DNA from: Pseudomonas cavernicola | GTDB taxonomy: Bacteria > Pseudomonadota > Gammaproteobacteria > Pseudomonadales > Pseudomonadaceae | Assembly: GCF_003596405.1 (NCBI RefSeq) | Contig: NZ_QYUR01000002.1 | Coordinates: 2,434,501-2,498,500, forward strand | Direction: 5' to 3' | DNA: 64,000 nt | Shown here: piece by piece, positions 34,060 to 43,130 of the stretch | Numbering within the stretch: the first letter of the stretch is position 1 | How the letters are laid out: the number at the start of each line of letters is the position of its first letter | Notes under the pieces: generated by a model | The model's input: the letters and a program-made list of their open reading frames with translations, nothing else | Told to the model about the DNA's origin: nothing | The model's database searches: none | Position numbers and translations under genes: made by a program

Positions 34060-37000
34060 TTAGACGTTATCTACCTTGAGGGCGTTGTCGTTGAGCATGC
34101 CATCGATCATGGTCGCCGCATCGGTAGGGCCGTAGTAAGCGACGCTGGACAGATCCACGTCATCCAGCACGACCTGCTGTACCACAGCTCCACTGGGCGT
34201 CGCCCGTACATTGATGGTGGTGCTGGTGGCTGCGAAGGTGAAGCTCAGGTAGTCATCCAACACATTCCCGCTCGCAGTCTCGCCGACCAACAACTGCGAT
34301 AGCTCCAACACATCGGAGTTGCCTCCTGCTACGTCGGGCCCGTCGATAAAGAAGTCGGTGATGTGATCGACGCCCGCGTCGCCGGAATTCCACACAAGGG
34401 TGTCTTTTCCATCTCCTCCCGTCAGGAGATCATCGCCATGACCTCCGACAAGCAAATCCAGACCAGATCCACCAGCAACTTGGTCATTGCCTCCGAGCCC
34501 ATACAACTGGTCGTTACCCTCCCGGCCATTGATGACATCGTCAACATTGCCACCCGTCAAGCTATCGCCCGAGGTAGTACCGAAGATCAAGTTCGGCACA
34601 CTAGGATCGCCGACCACCATGATGCCGGGGTCACCTGGACTGTTGTAAAAGAACTCGCCTTTCACGTAACGCGCCTGAAAATTCCCGCCATCGTTATCGA
34701 AATAGGTCAACGTCCATGTATCACCCGCCGCCGGCGGATTGGCGAGCAAGTAGTCATCCAGAGAGACCGATGGATTGCCAACCTGCATAGTTTGGGTAAA
34801 GCCGACCTCTGCGCGCATCAGTCCAGTTGCCGGATCAAAAAACCAATCCTGATCTATGCTGCCTGCCGGGTCGGCTTCAAGCACACTGAACTCAATGCCA
34901 TCCACAGTAATTGAAACCGACACCTCAGTTTCCCGGTGATTGCCTACTTCACCTCCTATATCCCGCTCATTCGCGGGAATAGGGATAGCGAAGGGGGCCT
35001 TTTGGTAGTCGGTAAACAGCACCAGAGTCGCTGTTGCCAAATTATTGATGAGCCCGTTGGCGAACTCCTGAGTCAATAGAATATTTTTGTTCTGATCATT
35101 ACCTGAAGTAAGGGGGGTCTTGCCATCGCCAATTACCACCTCCTGCGCCGGCTCGCTATTGGCGGGCACTGTGTGAATAACAAAATTGCCATTCACACTT
35201 TCCCCATCACTGGAACCGACAGTGAACTTGAATAAGAAATCACCGGGCGCCGCGCCTACCCCCGGAATGTAGATCAGATCGTCAACTAAATTCACATCAA
35301 GCACGCCCAGGCTGATTGGCACAAAGGCATTCGTTGCATCGTAGTAACCAATCTGTCCTGACAACGGCAACTCCGTGATGGTCAGACTTAGAGTTCCATC
35401 GATATCCGTTGGTACTTTAATTTGCAGCGGATAACCCTGCTCATACGGGTTCGTCATCTGTGCCACATCTGCCGGCATCCAGACTTCCTTAGCAAACTCA
35501 CCCTGTATGGGGTCATTAATACCGTTAACGTCGATAATTAGCGTAGTGGTTGCCTGATCACCATCAGCGTCACGAATGGTATAGGTGAATTCATCACTCA
35601 CATTTGAGTCGACGTTAAGCTGCTGTACCGCAAGACTGCTGTTATTGAGGGTATAGGTGTAGGAACCTAAAGCATTTAGCACCAGAGTGCCGTAAAGGCC
35701 GTTTATCACAATACCGACCCCGGTAGTGACCGGGTTTCCCACATCCGTGCCTGCCTTGACACCCACCACAACGCCGCCATCAGCACCGTAGTTATCATTG
35801 GCGACCACCACGTTGCCAGTCGCTGTTGTATCGAGGTCTTCAATAACCGAATCGGTATCAGCCATTGCCGTCGGCACATCGTCGACGATGTCGACGGTGA
35901 TGCTGCCCGTGCGGGTGTTGCCGTTGGCGTCCGTCACCGTGTAGCTGAAGCTGTCGCGGTTGTCCTCGGTGTTGGCGCCGTCATCGGCGGCCGGATTGCT
36001 GGTGACCGGCGCGGTCAGCGTGTAGACATAGCTGCCGTTGCTGCTGATCTGGATCGTGCCGAAGCTGCCAACCCCGGTGCCCACCACCGCATAGCTCAGC
36101 GCCCCGAAGCCACCCGCAGCATTCAGCTGGTTGCTCGCATCCGTCTCGCCGCTGCTGCCCGGCAGGCTGCCGGTCACCGACCCAACCGCCAGGTCGGCGC
36201 CATCCGGCAGGGCATTCGTATCCAGCGCCTTCTCGTAGACCAGCGCGTCGTTATCGTCTGGGGCAGTCAGCCCGCTGTCGCTCAGGTTGATGGTCAGCGT
36301 GGTGGTCGACAGGTCGCCATCACCGTCCTGGACCGTGTACACAAACACGTCCGCGATATTGCCGCTGATCGTGTTCGCATTCGACTGGTAGCTGTAGGAC
36401 CCGTCTGCCGCCAGGGTCAGGGTGCCATACAGCCCCACGATGCTGCCACCAACACCGCTCGTCACGGCCGTCGTCGTGTCGCCGCCCGCCGCCCGCACGC
36501 CGACAACGCCACCGCCCGCGGCAAAGCCGTCCGCGCCATCCTCGTCGTTGCTCAGCACACCGCCGGCCACATCCACCGTCAGCAGCGCACCTTCACCCAC
36601 GCTGTTGCTGTCGGCATGCGCCGTCGGCACATCGTCGACGATGTCGACGGTGATGCTGCCTGTGCGGGTGTTGCCGTTGGCGTCCGTCACCGTGTAGCTG
36701 AAGCTGTCGCGGTTGTCCTCGGTGTTGGCGCCGTCATCGGCGGCCGGATTGCTGGTGACCGGCGCGGTCAGCGTGTAGACATAGCTGCCATTGCTGCTGA
36801 TCTGGATCGTGCCGAAGCTGCCAACCCCGGTGCCCACCACCGCATAGCTCAGCGTCCCGAAGCCACCCGAAGCATTCAGCTGGTTGCTCGCATCCGTCTC
36901 GCCGCTGCTGCCCGGCAGGCTGCCGGTCACCGATCCGACCGCCAGGTCGGCGCCATCCGGCAGGGCATTCGTATCCAGCGCCTTCTCGTAGACCAGCGCA

Positions 37001-40000
37001 TCGTTGTCGGCGGGGGCAGTCAGCCCGCTGTCGCTCAGGTTGATCGTCAGCGTGGTGGTTGACAGGTCGCCATCACCGTCCTGGACCGTGTAGGTGAATA
37101 CATCCGTGGCACCGGCCGGCGGCGCCACGTTAGGGGTGCCGCCGTAGGTGTAGGTGCCGTTGGCATGCAGCGTCAACGTCCCGAAGCTGCCCTCCAAGGC
37201 TATACCCACACTGCCACTGGCCGGGGTCACGGTATCGTTGCCGACCTTCACGCCGACCACGCCGCCACCCGCCGTCGGGCCGTCCGCACCGAACACGTCA
37301 TCAAGGCCATCGGTCAGCACGTTGCCACTGAGCACGCCCCCTTCCGTCACGCTGTTGCTGTCAGCATGCGCCGTCGGCACATCGTCGACGATGTTGATGT
37401 CGAGGAATGCGGTGTCCACGTCATGGTCCACGTCCTCGGCCACCACCTCGAAGTGCTCGGCCAGCAGGTTCTCGCCCGCACCCGGCGCGTGCTGTCCGTT
37501 GTTCAGCAGGGTGTAGCTGTAGCTGACGATGCCCTCATCCGCTTCATAGCCAGTGATGGTCAGTTTGCCCAGCGGGGTCGTTACCGACTGCGGGAAGTCG
37601 TTGACCACGCCACCCGCCACAACGCTGAGGCCATGCACACTCAGGTTCAGAATCCCATCCTGGGCCTCCACCTTGAAGCTGCCGCTGACCGTGGTGGGTT
37701 CCTTGTCCGGGTCCGAGCCGTCCGCTAGGTCGTCTTCGTCGACGCTATGCTCGCCGCCCGGGACATCCAGATCCTTGATCTGGATGTCATCGTCCTTGTT
37801 CCTGATCTGTAGCACCAGATCGGCAGTGTCGCTGTCGGTATCGGCATCGGTGTGGGTGTAGCCGAAGGTCTCGGTCGCGCTGCCGCCCCCGCCCAGGGCG
37901 AGGAAGTCCGGATCGTTCGGGTCCAGTTGGTAGTTGTAGGAGCCGTCTGCGTTCAGGGTCAGGGTGCCGTAGATGCCCTGCAAAACCGCCGGCTGGATTG
38001 GTCCACCAGCCACCCGGTCGGCGCCCTGCACGTCGTTGCTGAGCACGTTGCCGCTCAGGGTCGGATTGATCTCCGAGGCGAACGCGGCATTACTGTCGTC
38101 TACGGCGGACGGCATATCGTCGATGATCTCGATGACGATGCTCGCCGGCGCCGACGTGGTCGTACCGTCCGAGACAGTCAGGCTGAAGACGTCGCTCTCG
38201 ATACCAGGGCCGTCCGTGGTTCGGCTGGTCAGTTCATAGGTGTAGCTGGCTACCCCATTCAGACTGTCGTAGGCGGTGACAGTCAGCTTTCCATGGCTAC
38301 CGGTGAACACGCTGCCAGCCAGGTTGACCAGCAGCACAGGGGAGCCGTTGTTGATGGTGACGCTTTGCAGGTCGTCGAGGCCGTCGGCGTCGCTCAGGCG
38401 GAAAGTGCCGGTGGCGAACTCGCTGTTGCTGGCGGCATTCGAGCCGGTTGGCAGGCCCGCTTCGAAGACCTGATCGTTGCCAGCCTCGCTGCCCGGATCG
38501 ACGCTGACCCCTGGCCCGTCGTTGCTGCCGGTGATCGTGATGGTCAGGGTCGCGATGCCAGGGTCTCCATCGGCGTCCTGCATGTTGTAGGTGAAGGTTT
38601 CGGTCAGGGTTTCACCGTTGTCCAACGCCTGTACCGCCGGGTTGGCGTTGTTCAGGACGTAGCTGTAGGTGCCGTTGCCGGTGTCGCTGAAGGTGCCGAA
38701 GTTGCCTGCGATGCTGTTCCAGGACACGAAGCTGGTCGCGATGTCCGCACCCGGTTGGCCATTGATGTGCAGGTCATTGCTCAGCACGTTGCCGGTGATC
38801 GCGGCGACCGTGTCTTCGGTGATGCCGTTGCTGTCGTCTACGGCGGACGGCAGGTCATCGATGATTTCGATGACGATGCTCGCCGGCGCCGACGTGGTCG
38901 TGCCGTCCGAGACGGTAAGGCTGAAGACGTCGCTCTCGCTATCGGCCCCATCGATGGTCGGGTTGGTCAACTCGTAGGTGTAGCTGACCAGCCCGGTCAG
39001 GCCGTCGTAGGCGTCGATGGTCAGGGTGCCGTTAGTGCCGGCGAACGATCTGCCGACCAGACTACTCAGCAGCACGGTGGTGCCGTTGATGGTGACGCTC
39101 TGCAGGTCGTCGAGGCCGTCGGCGTCGCTCAGGCTGAAGCTGCCAGTGGCGAACTCGCTGTTGCTGGCGGCAGCCGAACCACTCGCCAGGCCGGCTTCGG
39201 AGACCTGGTCGTTGCCGCCCTCGTTACCCGGATCGACGCTGAGCTGCGGCCCGTCGTTGCTGCCGGTGATAGTGAGGGTCAGGCTCGCGCTGGCGGTATC
39301 GCCATCGGCGTCCTGCATGGTGTAGCTGAAGCTCTCGCTCAGGGTTTCACCGCTGTCCAGGGCCTGCACCAGCAGGTTGAGGTTGTCCAGGCTGTAGCTG
39401 CCACTGCCGCCGCCGGTATCGCTGAAGCTGCCAAAGTTGGCCGCGGTGCTGCTCCAAGCCACGAAGCTGGTCGGGCTGTCGGCGCCCGCTTGGCCGTTGG
39501 CGTGCAGGTCGTTGCTCAGCACGTTGCCGATGAGCACGCTGAGCGCGCCTTGGACGATGCTGATACCCTCATCCGCGGCGTTCGGCACATCGTCGAGGAT
39601 CTCGATGACGAGGCTCGCCGGGGCCGACGAGGCCGTGCCGTCCGAGACCGTCAGGCTGAAGCTGTCGGTTTCAAGCCCGGGGCCGTCGGTGGTCGGGGTG
39701 GTCAGCTCATAGCTGTAGCTGGCCACCCCGGTCAGGCTGTCGTAGGCGGTGATGGTCAGGCTGCCGTGAGTGCCGGTGAACACGCTGCCGACCAGGCTGC
39801 CCAGTGCCACGGTGGTGCCGTTGATGGTGACGCTCTGCAGGTCGTCGGGGCCATCGGCATCACTCAGGCTGAAGGTACCCGTAGCGAATTCGCTGTCGCT
39901 GGCGGCGTTCGAGCCGGCCGCCAGGCCGGCTTCGAAGACCTGGTCGTTACCCCCCTCACTGCCTGGATTGCCCGAATCGACCGTGATCTGCGGCCCATCG

Positions 40001-41274
40001 TTGCTGCCGGTGATGGTGATGGTCAGGGTCGCGGTGTCGGTGTCACCGTCGGCATCCTGCATCGTGTAGCTGAAGGTCTCGGTCAGGCTTTCACCGCTGT
40101 CCAACGCCTGCACCGCCGGGTTGGCGTTGTTCAGGCTGTAGCTGTAGGTACCACTGCCGGTGTCCGTAAAGCTGACGAAGCTGGCTGCGGTACTGCCCCA
40201 GGCCACGAAGCTGATCGGGGTGTCGGCGCCCGGTTGGCCATTGGCGTGCAGGTCGTTGCTCAGCACCTCGCCGCTAAGCGTGGCGAGCGCGTCTTCGGCG
40301 ACGCTGCTGCTGTCGTTCACGGCGTTCGGTACATCGTCGACGATTTCGATGACGATGCTGGCCGGCGCCGACGTGGCGCTGCCGTCCGAGGCCGTCAGGC
40401 TGAAGCTGTCGGTTTCGATTCCAGGGCCGTCGGTGGTTGGGCTGGTCTGCTCATAGCTGTAGCTGGCCACCCCGGTCGCGCTGTCGTAGGCGGTGATGGT
40501 CAAGGTGCCGTTAGTGCCGGCAAACACACTGCCAACCAGGCTGGCCAGTGCCACGGTGGTGCCGTTGACGGTGACGCTCTGCAGGTCGTCGAGGCCGTCG
40601 GCATCGCTCAGGGTGAAGGTACCGGTGGCAAGCCCGGCGCCGCTGGCGGCGTTCGAGCCGGCGGCCAAATCTGCTTCCAAGGTTTGGTCATTGCCGCCCC
40701 CGTTGCCCGAATCCACCGTAATCCCGGGCACATTGTTCTCAGGCGGAGGGGCAGGCTCAGTTGCCCCAGCCACATCGGGATCCGGGAATTCAGGCCCCCT
40801 GTTGAGTCCCGCAGTAGGGAAGCCAATCACTGGCTCAACCGCGCCGCCCACTGCATCCAGCAACACAAAGGAGTGGCCGCCGCCAGCACCACCGGCACCA
40901 CCTGCCCTTGGGCCCGCAGCTGTGGCTTCAGCCGCTTGAGTCGGGTCGACACCTGCCTCAATGGCGGCCTGCAGTTTTTCAACGTCGGTCAGTTGTTGAT
41001 CACTAGGAACCGTTGCAGGGGCTGCTTCGGCATCAGTCGGGGAGCCATGGCCCCTGGCAATCATCTGCTCGTCGAGCGCCAAGTCGCTATCGCGGCCCAG
41101 AGTCAGCTCCTGACCGTTGGGCAGGGTGACCGCAACGGCGCCGGCCGCGCCAGTAACCAACCGTTCACCCGCGAAGACGCGATCACCTTCGGTAAGAGGT
41201 CGGCGCGATCCATCGCCAGCTACCGCGTAGACCTCGCCGACAACCTGACTGACGACACCGATTGAAGTAGCCAT
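34060..41274 (-). CDS. LapA-type cell-surface adhesin (retention module, Ig-like repeats, RTX, T1SS signal)
   Basis: 2404 residues, start ATG at 41274 after GAGGAAGG. (1) Retention module, residues 1-115 (TSIGVVSQVVGEVYAVAG ... LPNGQELTLGRDSDLAL). (2) TAAG at residues 118-121, the LapG site. (3) Gly/Pro linker. (4) Four repeats of about 245 residues (38.1-40.7 kb), each with LATGTFTLSDADGLDDLQSVT-like and GNVLSND-like Ig/VCBS units. (5) Two nearly identical repeats of about 243 residues (35.88-37.05 kb). (6) A unique domain and five RTX-like nonapeptides (GREGNDQLY, GLGGNDQVA, GSGLDLLVG, GHGDDLLTG, GDGKDTLVW). (7) C-terminal type I secretion signal. Expected to stay plugged in LapE until LapG cuts. 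Much shorter than classical LapA; a MapA-like role is possible. Confidence 0.95.
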   Translation of the reverse strand: MATSIGVVSQVVGEVYAVAGDGSRRPLTEGDRVFAGERLVTGAAGAVAVTLPNGQELTLGRDSDLALDEQMIARGHGSPTDAEAAPATVPSDQQLTDVEKLQAAIEAGVDPTQAAEATAAGPRAGGAGGAGGGHSFVLLDAVGGAVEPVIGFPTAGLNRGPEFPDPDVAGATEPAPPPENNVPGITVDSGNGGGNDQTLEADLAAGSNAASGAGLATGTFTLSDADGLDDLQSVTVNGTTVALASLVGSVFAGTNGTLTITAYDSATGVASYSYEQTSPTTDGPGIETDSFSLTASDGSATSAPASIVIEIVDDVPNAVNDSSSVAEDALATLSGEVLSNDLHANGQPGADTPISFVAWGSTAASFVSFTDTGSGTYSYSLNNANPAVQALDSGESLTETFSYTMQDADGDTDTATLTITITGSNDGPQITVDSGNPGSEGGNDQVFEAGLAAGSNAASDSEFATGTFSLSDADGPDDLQSVTINGTTVALGSLVGSVFTGTHGSLTITAYDSLTGVASYSYELTTPTTDGPGLETDSFSLTVSDGTASSAPASLVIEILDDVPNAADEGISIVQGALSVLIGNVLSNDLHANGQAGADSPTSFVAWSSTAANFGSFSDTGGGSGSYSLDNLNLLVQALDSGETLSESFSYTMQDADGDTASASLTLTITGSNDGPQLSVDPGNEGGNDQVSEAGLASGSAAASNSEFATGSFSLSDADGLDDLQSVTINGTTVLLSSLVGRSFAGTNGTLTIDAYDGLTGLVSYTYELTNPTIDGADSESDVFSLTVSDGTTTSAPASIVIEIIDDLPSAVDDSNGITEDTVAAITGNVLSNDLHINGQPGADIATSFVSWNSIAGNFGTFSDTGNGTYSYVLNNANPAVQALDNGETLTETFTYNMQDADGDPGIATLTITITGSNDGPGVSVDPGSEAGNDQVFEAGLPTGSNAASNSEFATGTFRLSDADGLDDLQSVTINNGSPVLLVNLAGSVFTGSHGKLTVTAYDSLNGVASYTYELTSRTTDGPGIESDVFSLTVSDGTTTSAPASIVIEIIDDMPSAVDDSNAAFASEINPTLSGNVLSNDVQGADRVAGGPIQPAVLQGIYGTLTLNADGSYNYQLDPNDPDFLALGGGGSATETFGYTHTDADTDSDTADLVLQIRNKDDDIQIKDLDVPGGEHSVDEDDLADGSDPDKEPTTVSGSFKVEAQDGILNLSVHGLSVVAGGVVNDFPQSVTTPLGKLTITGYEADEGIVSYSYTLLNNGQHAPGAGENLLAEHFEVVAEDVDHDVDTAFLDINIVDDVPTAHADSNSVTEGGVLSGNVLTDGLDDVFGADGPTAGGGVVGVKVGNDTVTPASGSVGIALEGSFGTLTLHANGTYTYGGTPNVAPPAGATDVFTYTVQDGDGDLSTTTLTINLSDSGLTAPADNDALVYEKALDTNALPDGADLAVGSVTGSLPGSSGETDASNQLNASGGFGTLSYAVVGTGVGSFGTIQISSNGSYVYTLTAPVTSNPAADDGANTEDNRDSFSYTVTDANGNTRTGSITVDIVDDVPTAHADSNSVGEGALLTVDVAGGVLSNDEDGADGFAAGGGVVGVRAAGGDTTTAVTSGVGGSIVGLYGTLTLAADGSYSYQSNANTISGNIADVFVYTVQDGDGDLSTTTLTINLSDSGLTAPDDNDALVYEKALDTNALPDGADLAVGSVTGSLPGSSGETDASNQLNAAGGFGALSYAVVGTGVGSFGTIQISSNGSYVYTLTAPVTSNPAADDGANTEDNRDSFSYTVTDANGNTRTGSITVDIVDDVPTAMADTDSVIEDLDTTATGNVVVANDNYGADGGVVVGVKAGTDVGNPVTTGVGIVINGLYGTLVLNALGSYTYTLNNSSLAVQQLNVDSNVSDEFTYTIRDADGDQATTTLIIDVNGINDPIQGEFAKEVWMPADVAQMTNPYEQGYPLQIKVPTDIDGTLSLTITELPLSGQIGYYDATNAFVPISLGVLDVNLVDDLIYIPGVGAAPGDFLFKFTVGSSDGESVNGNFVIHTVPANSEPAQEVVIGDGKTPLTSGNDQNKNILLTQEFANGLINNLATATLVLFTDYQKAPFAIPIPANERDIGGEVGNHRETEVSVSITVDGIEFSVLEADPAGSIDQDWFFDPATGLMRAEVGFTQTMQVGNPSVSLDDYLLANPPAAGDTWTLTYFDNDGGNFQARYVKGEFFYNSPGDPGIMVVGDPSVPNLIFGTTSGDSLTGGNVDDVINGREGNDQLYGLGGNDQVAGGSGLDLLVGGHGDDLLTGGDGKDTLVWNSGDAGVDHITDFFIDGPDVAGGNSDVLELSQLLVGETASGNVLDDYLSFTFAATSTTINVRATPSGAVVQQVVLDDVDLSSVAYYGPTDAATMIDGMLNDNALKVDNV
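35880..37050 (-). repeat. Near-identical tandem repeat inside the adhesin gene
   Basis: Two successive units of about 730 bases (35.88-36.3 kb and 36.61-37.05 kb at their best-matching part). They differ by only scattered bases over about 400 nt, for example AGCGCCCCGAAG against AGCGTCCCGAAG. They encode the LVYEKALDTNALPDGADLAVG module. Confidence 0.85.
38100..40740 (-). repeat. Four-copy Ig-like repeat array inside the adhesin gene
   Basis: Four units of about 735-740 bases with diverged sequence; each carries the SDADG-DDLQSVTING and GSNDGP landmarks. Unit boundaries lie near 40.0, 39.25 and 38.5 kb. Confidence 0.85.
40912..40923 (-). other. Predicted LapG cleavage site in the adhesin (TAAG)
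   Basis: Codons 118-121 read Thr-Ala-Ala-Gly within EATAAGPRAGG. In P. fluorescens LapA, LapG cuts between the two alanines of a TAAG motif at nearly the same place (residues 108-109). Identity of the motif and its distance from the N-terminus support the same processing here. Confidence 0.85.
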
Positions 41275-41293
41275 GATTCCTTCCTCACTACAG

Positions 41294-41313
41294 CTGTCGA
41301 CAACCGTCGACAG
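41294..41313. promoter_or_regulatory. Palindrome in the adhesin 5' leader
   Basis: CTGTCGAC-AACC-GTCGACAG, perfect 8-bp arms, 20 to 39 bases upstream of the adhesin ATG. It can form a hairpin close to the ribosome site or act as an operator. The rest of the 459-base divergent gap to lapE is strikingly AT-rich and probably holds both promoters; I could not assign -10/-35 boxes or a FleQ box with confidence. Confidence 0.5.
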
Positions 41314-41733
41314 GTATTTCAAAAGGGTCAAAACACCTTTCAAAACCGAGGGTGTGCGAAGAAATCAACTGAGAAAATGGAACGACACCCTCACATCAAA
41401 AAGCCATGACGTCAAAAAAATATCGCCATAGCCAGCATCGTACGACTCCATCAGATAAGTCCCCGCCCCTTACGCTTTAAACCGTATTTGACCGTCCGCT
41501 TTAGTCACACAAAAATCCTTATGCCGCGAACAACGTGGCTCTTAGGGAAAAACAGTGGGCTGGTTTTGGCAGAGTGCATAAGATTCTTTCGACATAATTA
41601 TTGTGAGGATTTTGTCTTAGCTTCTCCTATAGATGTTCTTAGCTCTGATGTTACAAGGCTGAAACGGTTTAACGGGCAAATTAGCCAAATTATTGGCACA
41701 AGGACAAAACATCTGAACATGGAGAAGCACCTC

Positions 41734-43089
41734 ATGCGCGTCTTGACCCCCCTGTGGAGCAGCATGCTACTGGCGATGGCCTGCGCTCAAACTCAAGCGA
41801 TGACGCTATCGCAGGCGATTCAGAACACGGTGGATAACCATCCGGAGATTCAGGCCAGCATGAACGACCGGCTCTCCTCGGATGAAGAAGTAAAGGTCGC
41901 GAAGGGAGGTTATCTCCCGACTGTCGACGCACTCGCCGGTTATGGCCGCGAGAAATCTGACAACCCGACTACCCGCGGGCTGGTGGGCCACAACAAGGAA
42001 ACGCTGACTTATGGCACTTCCGAGCTGCGCTTGCGGCAAATGCTCTTTGATGGGTTCAACACCCCGAATGAAGTCGCACGCACTAAAGCCGTGGTGAACT
42101 CGCGGGCCTATTTCGTTCAGGGCACCTCGGAAAGCCTGGCGTTACGCACCGTCGAGGTCTATCTGGACGTGCTTAAACGCCGTGAAATGGTCGTATTGGC
42201 CAAGAACAACCTGCAGGCGCACCAACGCATCAACGACCAGATTGGTCTGCGTAGCCAGCGTGGCGTGGGTAGCACGGCTGACCTTGACCAATCCCAAGCA
42301 CGCCTGGCTCTGGCGGAAAACAACCTCTACACCGAACAGGTCAACCTGGCCGATGCCGAGTCCAGCTTCTTCAGTGCCGTCGGGCGCCTGCCGGATGAGC
42401 TAGAGTCGCCTACTACGATCAAGGGCGAAGTACCCGCCGACCTGGGTGCCGCGCGGCAGTCAGTGATGGCGAACAACCCCTTCCTGAAGTCCGCACAATC
42501 CGACGTGGTGGCTGCCGAGAAGCAATATGAAGCGGCCAAGGCACCGTTCTATCCACGCTTCGATGCGGAACTGGCGACTGCGGCCAATAACAACACTCAA
42601 GGTGACGAAGGCCACGACAACTCTTGGCGCGCCGGAGTAGTGATGAACTACAACTTGTTTAACGGCATGCGCGACAAGGCGCGGTTGCAGTCCTCCGCCT
42701 ACCAGATCAACCAGTCGATGGATATTCGTAACAATGCGCTACGGATTATCAACGAGAACATCTCGCTGGCCTGGAACGCGATGGAAAATGCCCGCCTGCA
42801 AACCCCGAAAGCCCGCGACTATGCGGACTACACCGCACGGGTTCGCGAGGCCTATCAACAACAGTTCAGCCTGGGGCAACGCACCCTGCTCGACTTGCTA
42901 GACAGCGAGAACGAACTCTTCACCGCCAATCGGCGCTATACCGAGGTGCGCTACACCGAAGAGTTCTCCATGTACCGGGTGATGTCTGCCATGGGCGAGT
43001 TGCTGCGTACTCAAGGCACTGTTCTTCCGGCTGAAGCGACTGCTATGACCGAGGTGAAGAGTGAGGCTCAGCTACCGGAAATGAAGTAG
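41734..43089 (+). CDS. lapE: TolC-family outer-membrane channel of the adhesin exporter
   Basis: 451 residues with a signal peptide (RVLTPLWSSMLLAMACAQTQA). Two OEP repeats follow, including LSQAIQNTVDNHPEIQAS, LRQMLFDGFNTPNEVARTKAVVNSRAYFV and FSLGQRTLLDLLDSENELFTANRRY. The ATG at 41734 with GGAGAAG upstream is taken as the start; the open frame reaches 41488 through AT-rich DNA without coding character. In Lap systems this channel retains the adhesin until LapG acts. Forms an operon with lapB and lapC. Confidence 0.93.
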   Translation: MRVLTPLWSSMLLAMACAQTQAMTLSQAIQNTVDNHPEIQASMNDRLSSDEEVKVAKGGYLPTVDALAGYGREKSDNPTTRGLVGHNKETLTYGTSELRLRQMLFDGFNTPNEVARTKAVVNSRAYFVQGTSESLALRTVEVYLDVLKRREMVVLAKNNLQAHQRINDQIGLRSQRGVGSTADLDQSQARLALAENNLYTEQVNLADAESSFFSAVGRLPDELESPTTIKGEVPADLGAARQSVMANNPFLKSAQSDVVAAEKQYEAAKAPFYPRFDAELATAANNNTQGDEGHDNSWRAGVVMNYNLFNGMRDKARLQSSAYQINQSMDIRNNALRIINENISLAWNAMENARLQTPKARDYADYTARVREAYQQQFSLGQRTLLDLLDSENELFTANRRYTEVRYTEEFSMYRVMSAMGELLRTQGTVLPAEATAMTEVKSEAQLPEMK

Positions 43090-43130
43090 TACTGGCTAAT
43101 GACGAAGTACCGGCTTAGGAGCAGTAGACC

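Noticed and set aside
38100-40740. Regularly spaced repeats considered as a CRISPR-like or satellite array
   Set aside because: Repeat units are about 735 bases, in frame, and encode Ig/VCBS-like domains of the adhesin; there are no short repeats with unique spacers.
37852-41265. 1137-codon open frame on the plus strand opposite the adhesin gene
   Set aside because: Its product is a repetitive Val/Ala/Gly/Arg-rich sequence mirroring the adhesin repeats. It lies wholly antisense to a gene with clear domains, and arises from GC-rich codon bias. No family features.
41488-41733. 82-codon N-terminal extension of the TolC-like gene
   Set aside because: The extension lies in AT-rich non-coding DNA, and the signal peptide of the channel begins at 41734, where a proper SD is present.
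41344-41733. FleQ box and sigma-54 promoter in the lap divergent region
   Set aside because: Only partial half-sites (GTCAAA-like) were found, and TTGGCAGAGTGC lacks the GG-N10-GC spacing; not strong enough to report as features.
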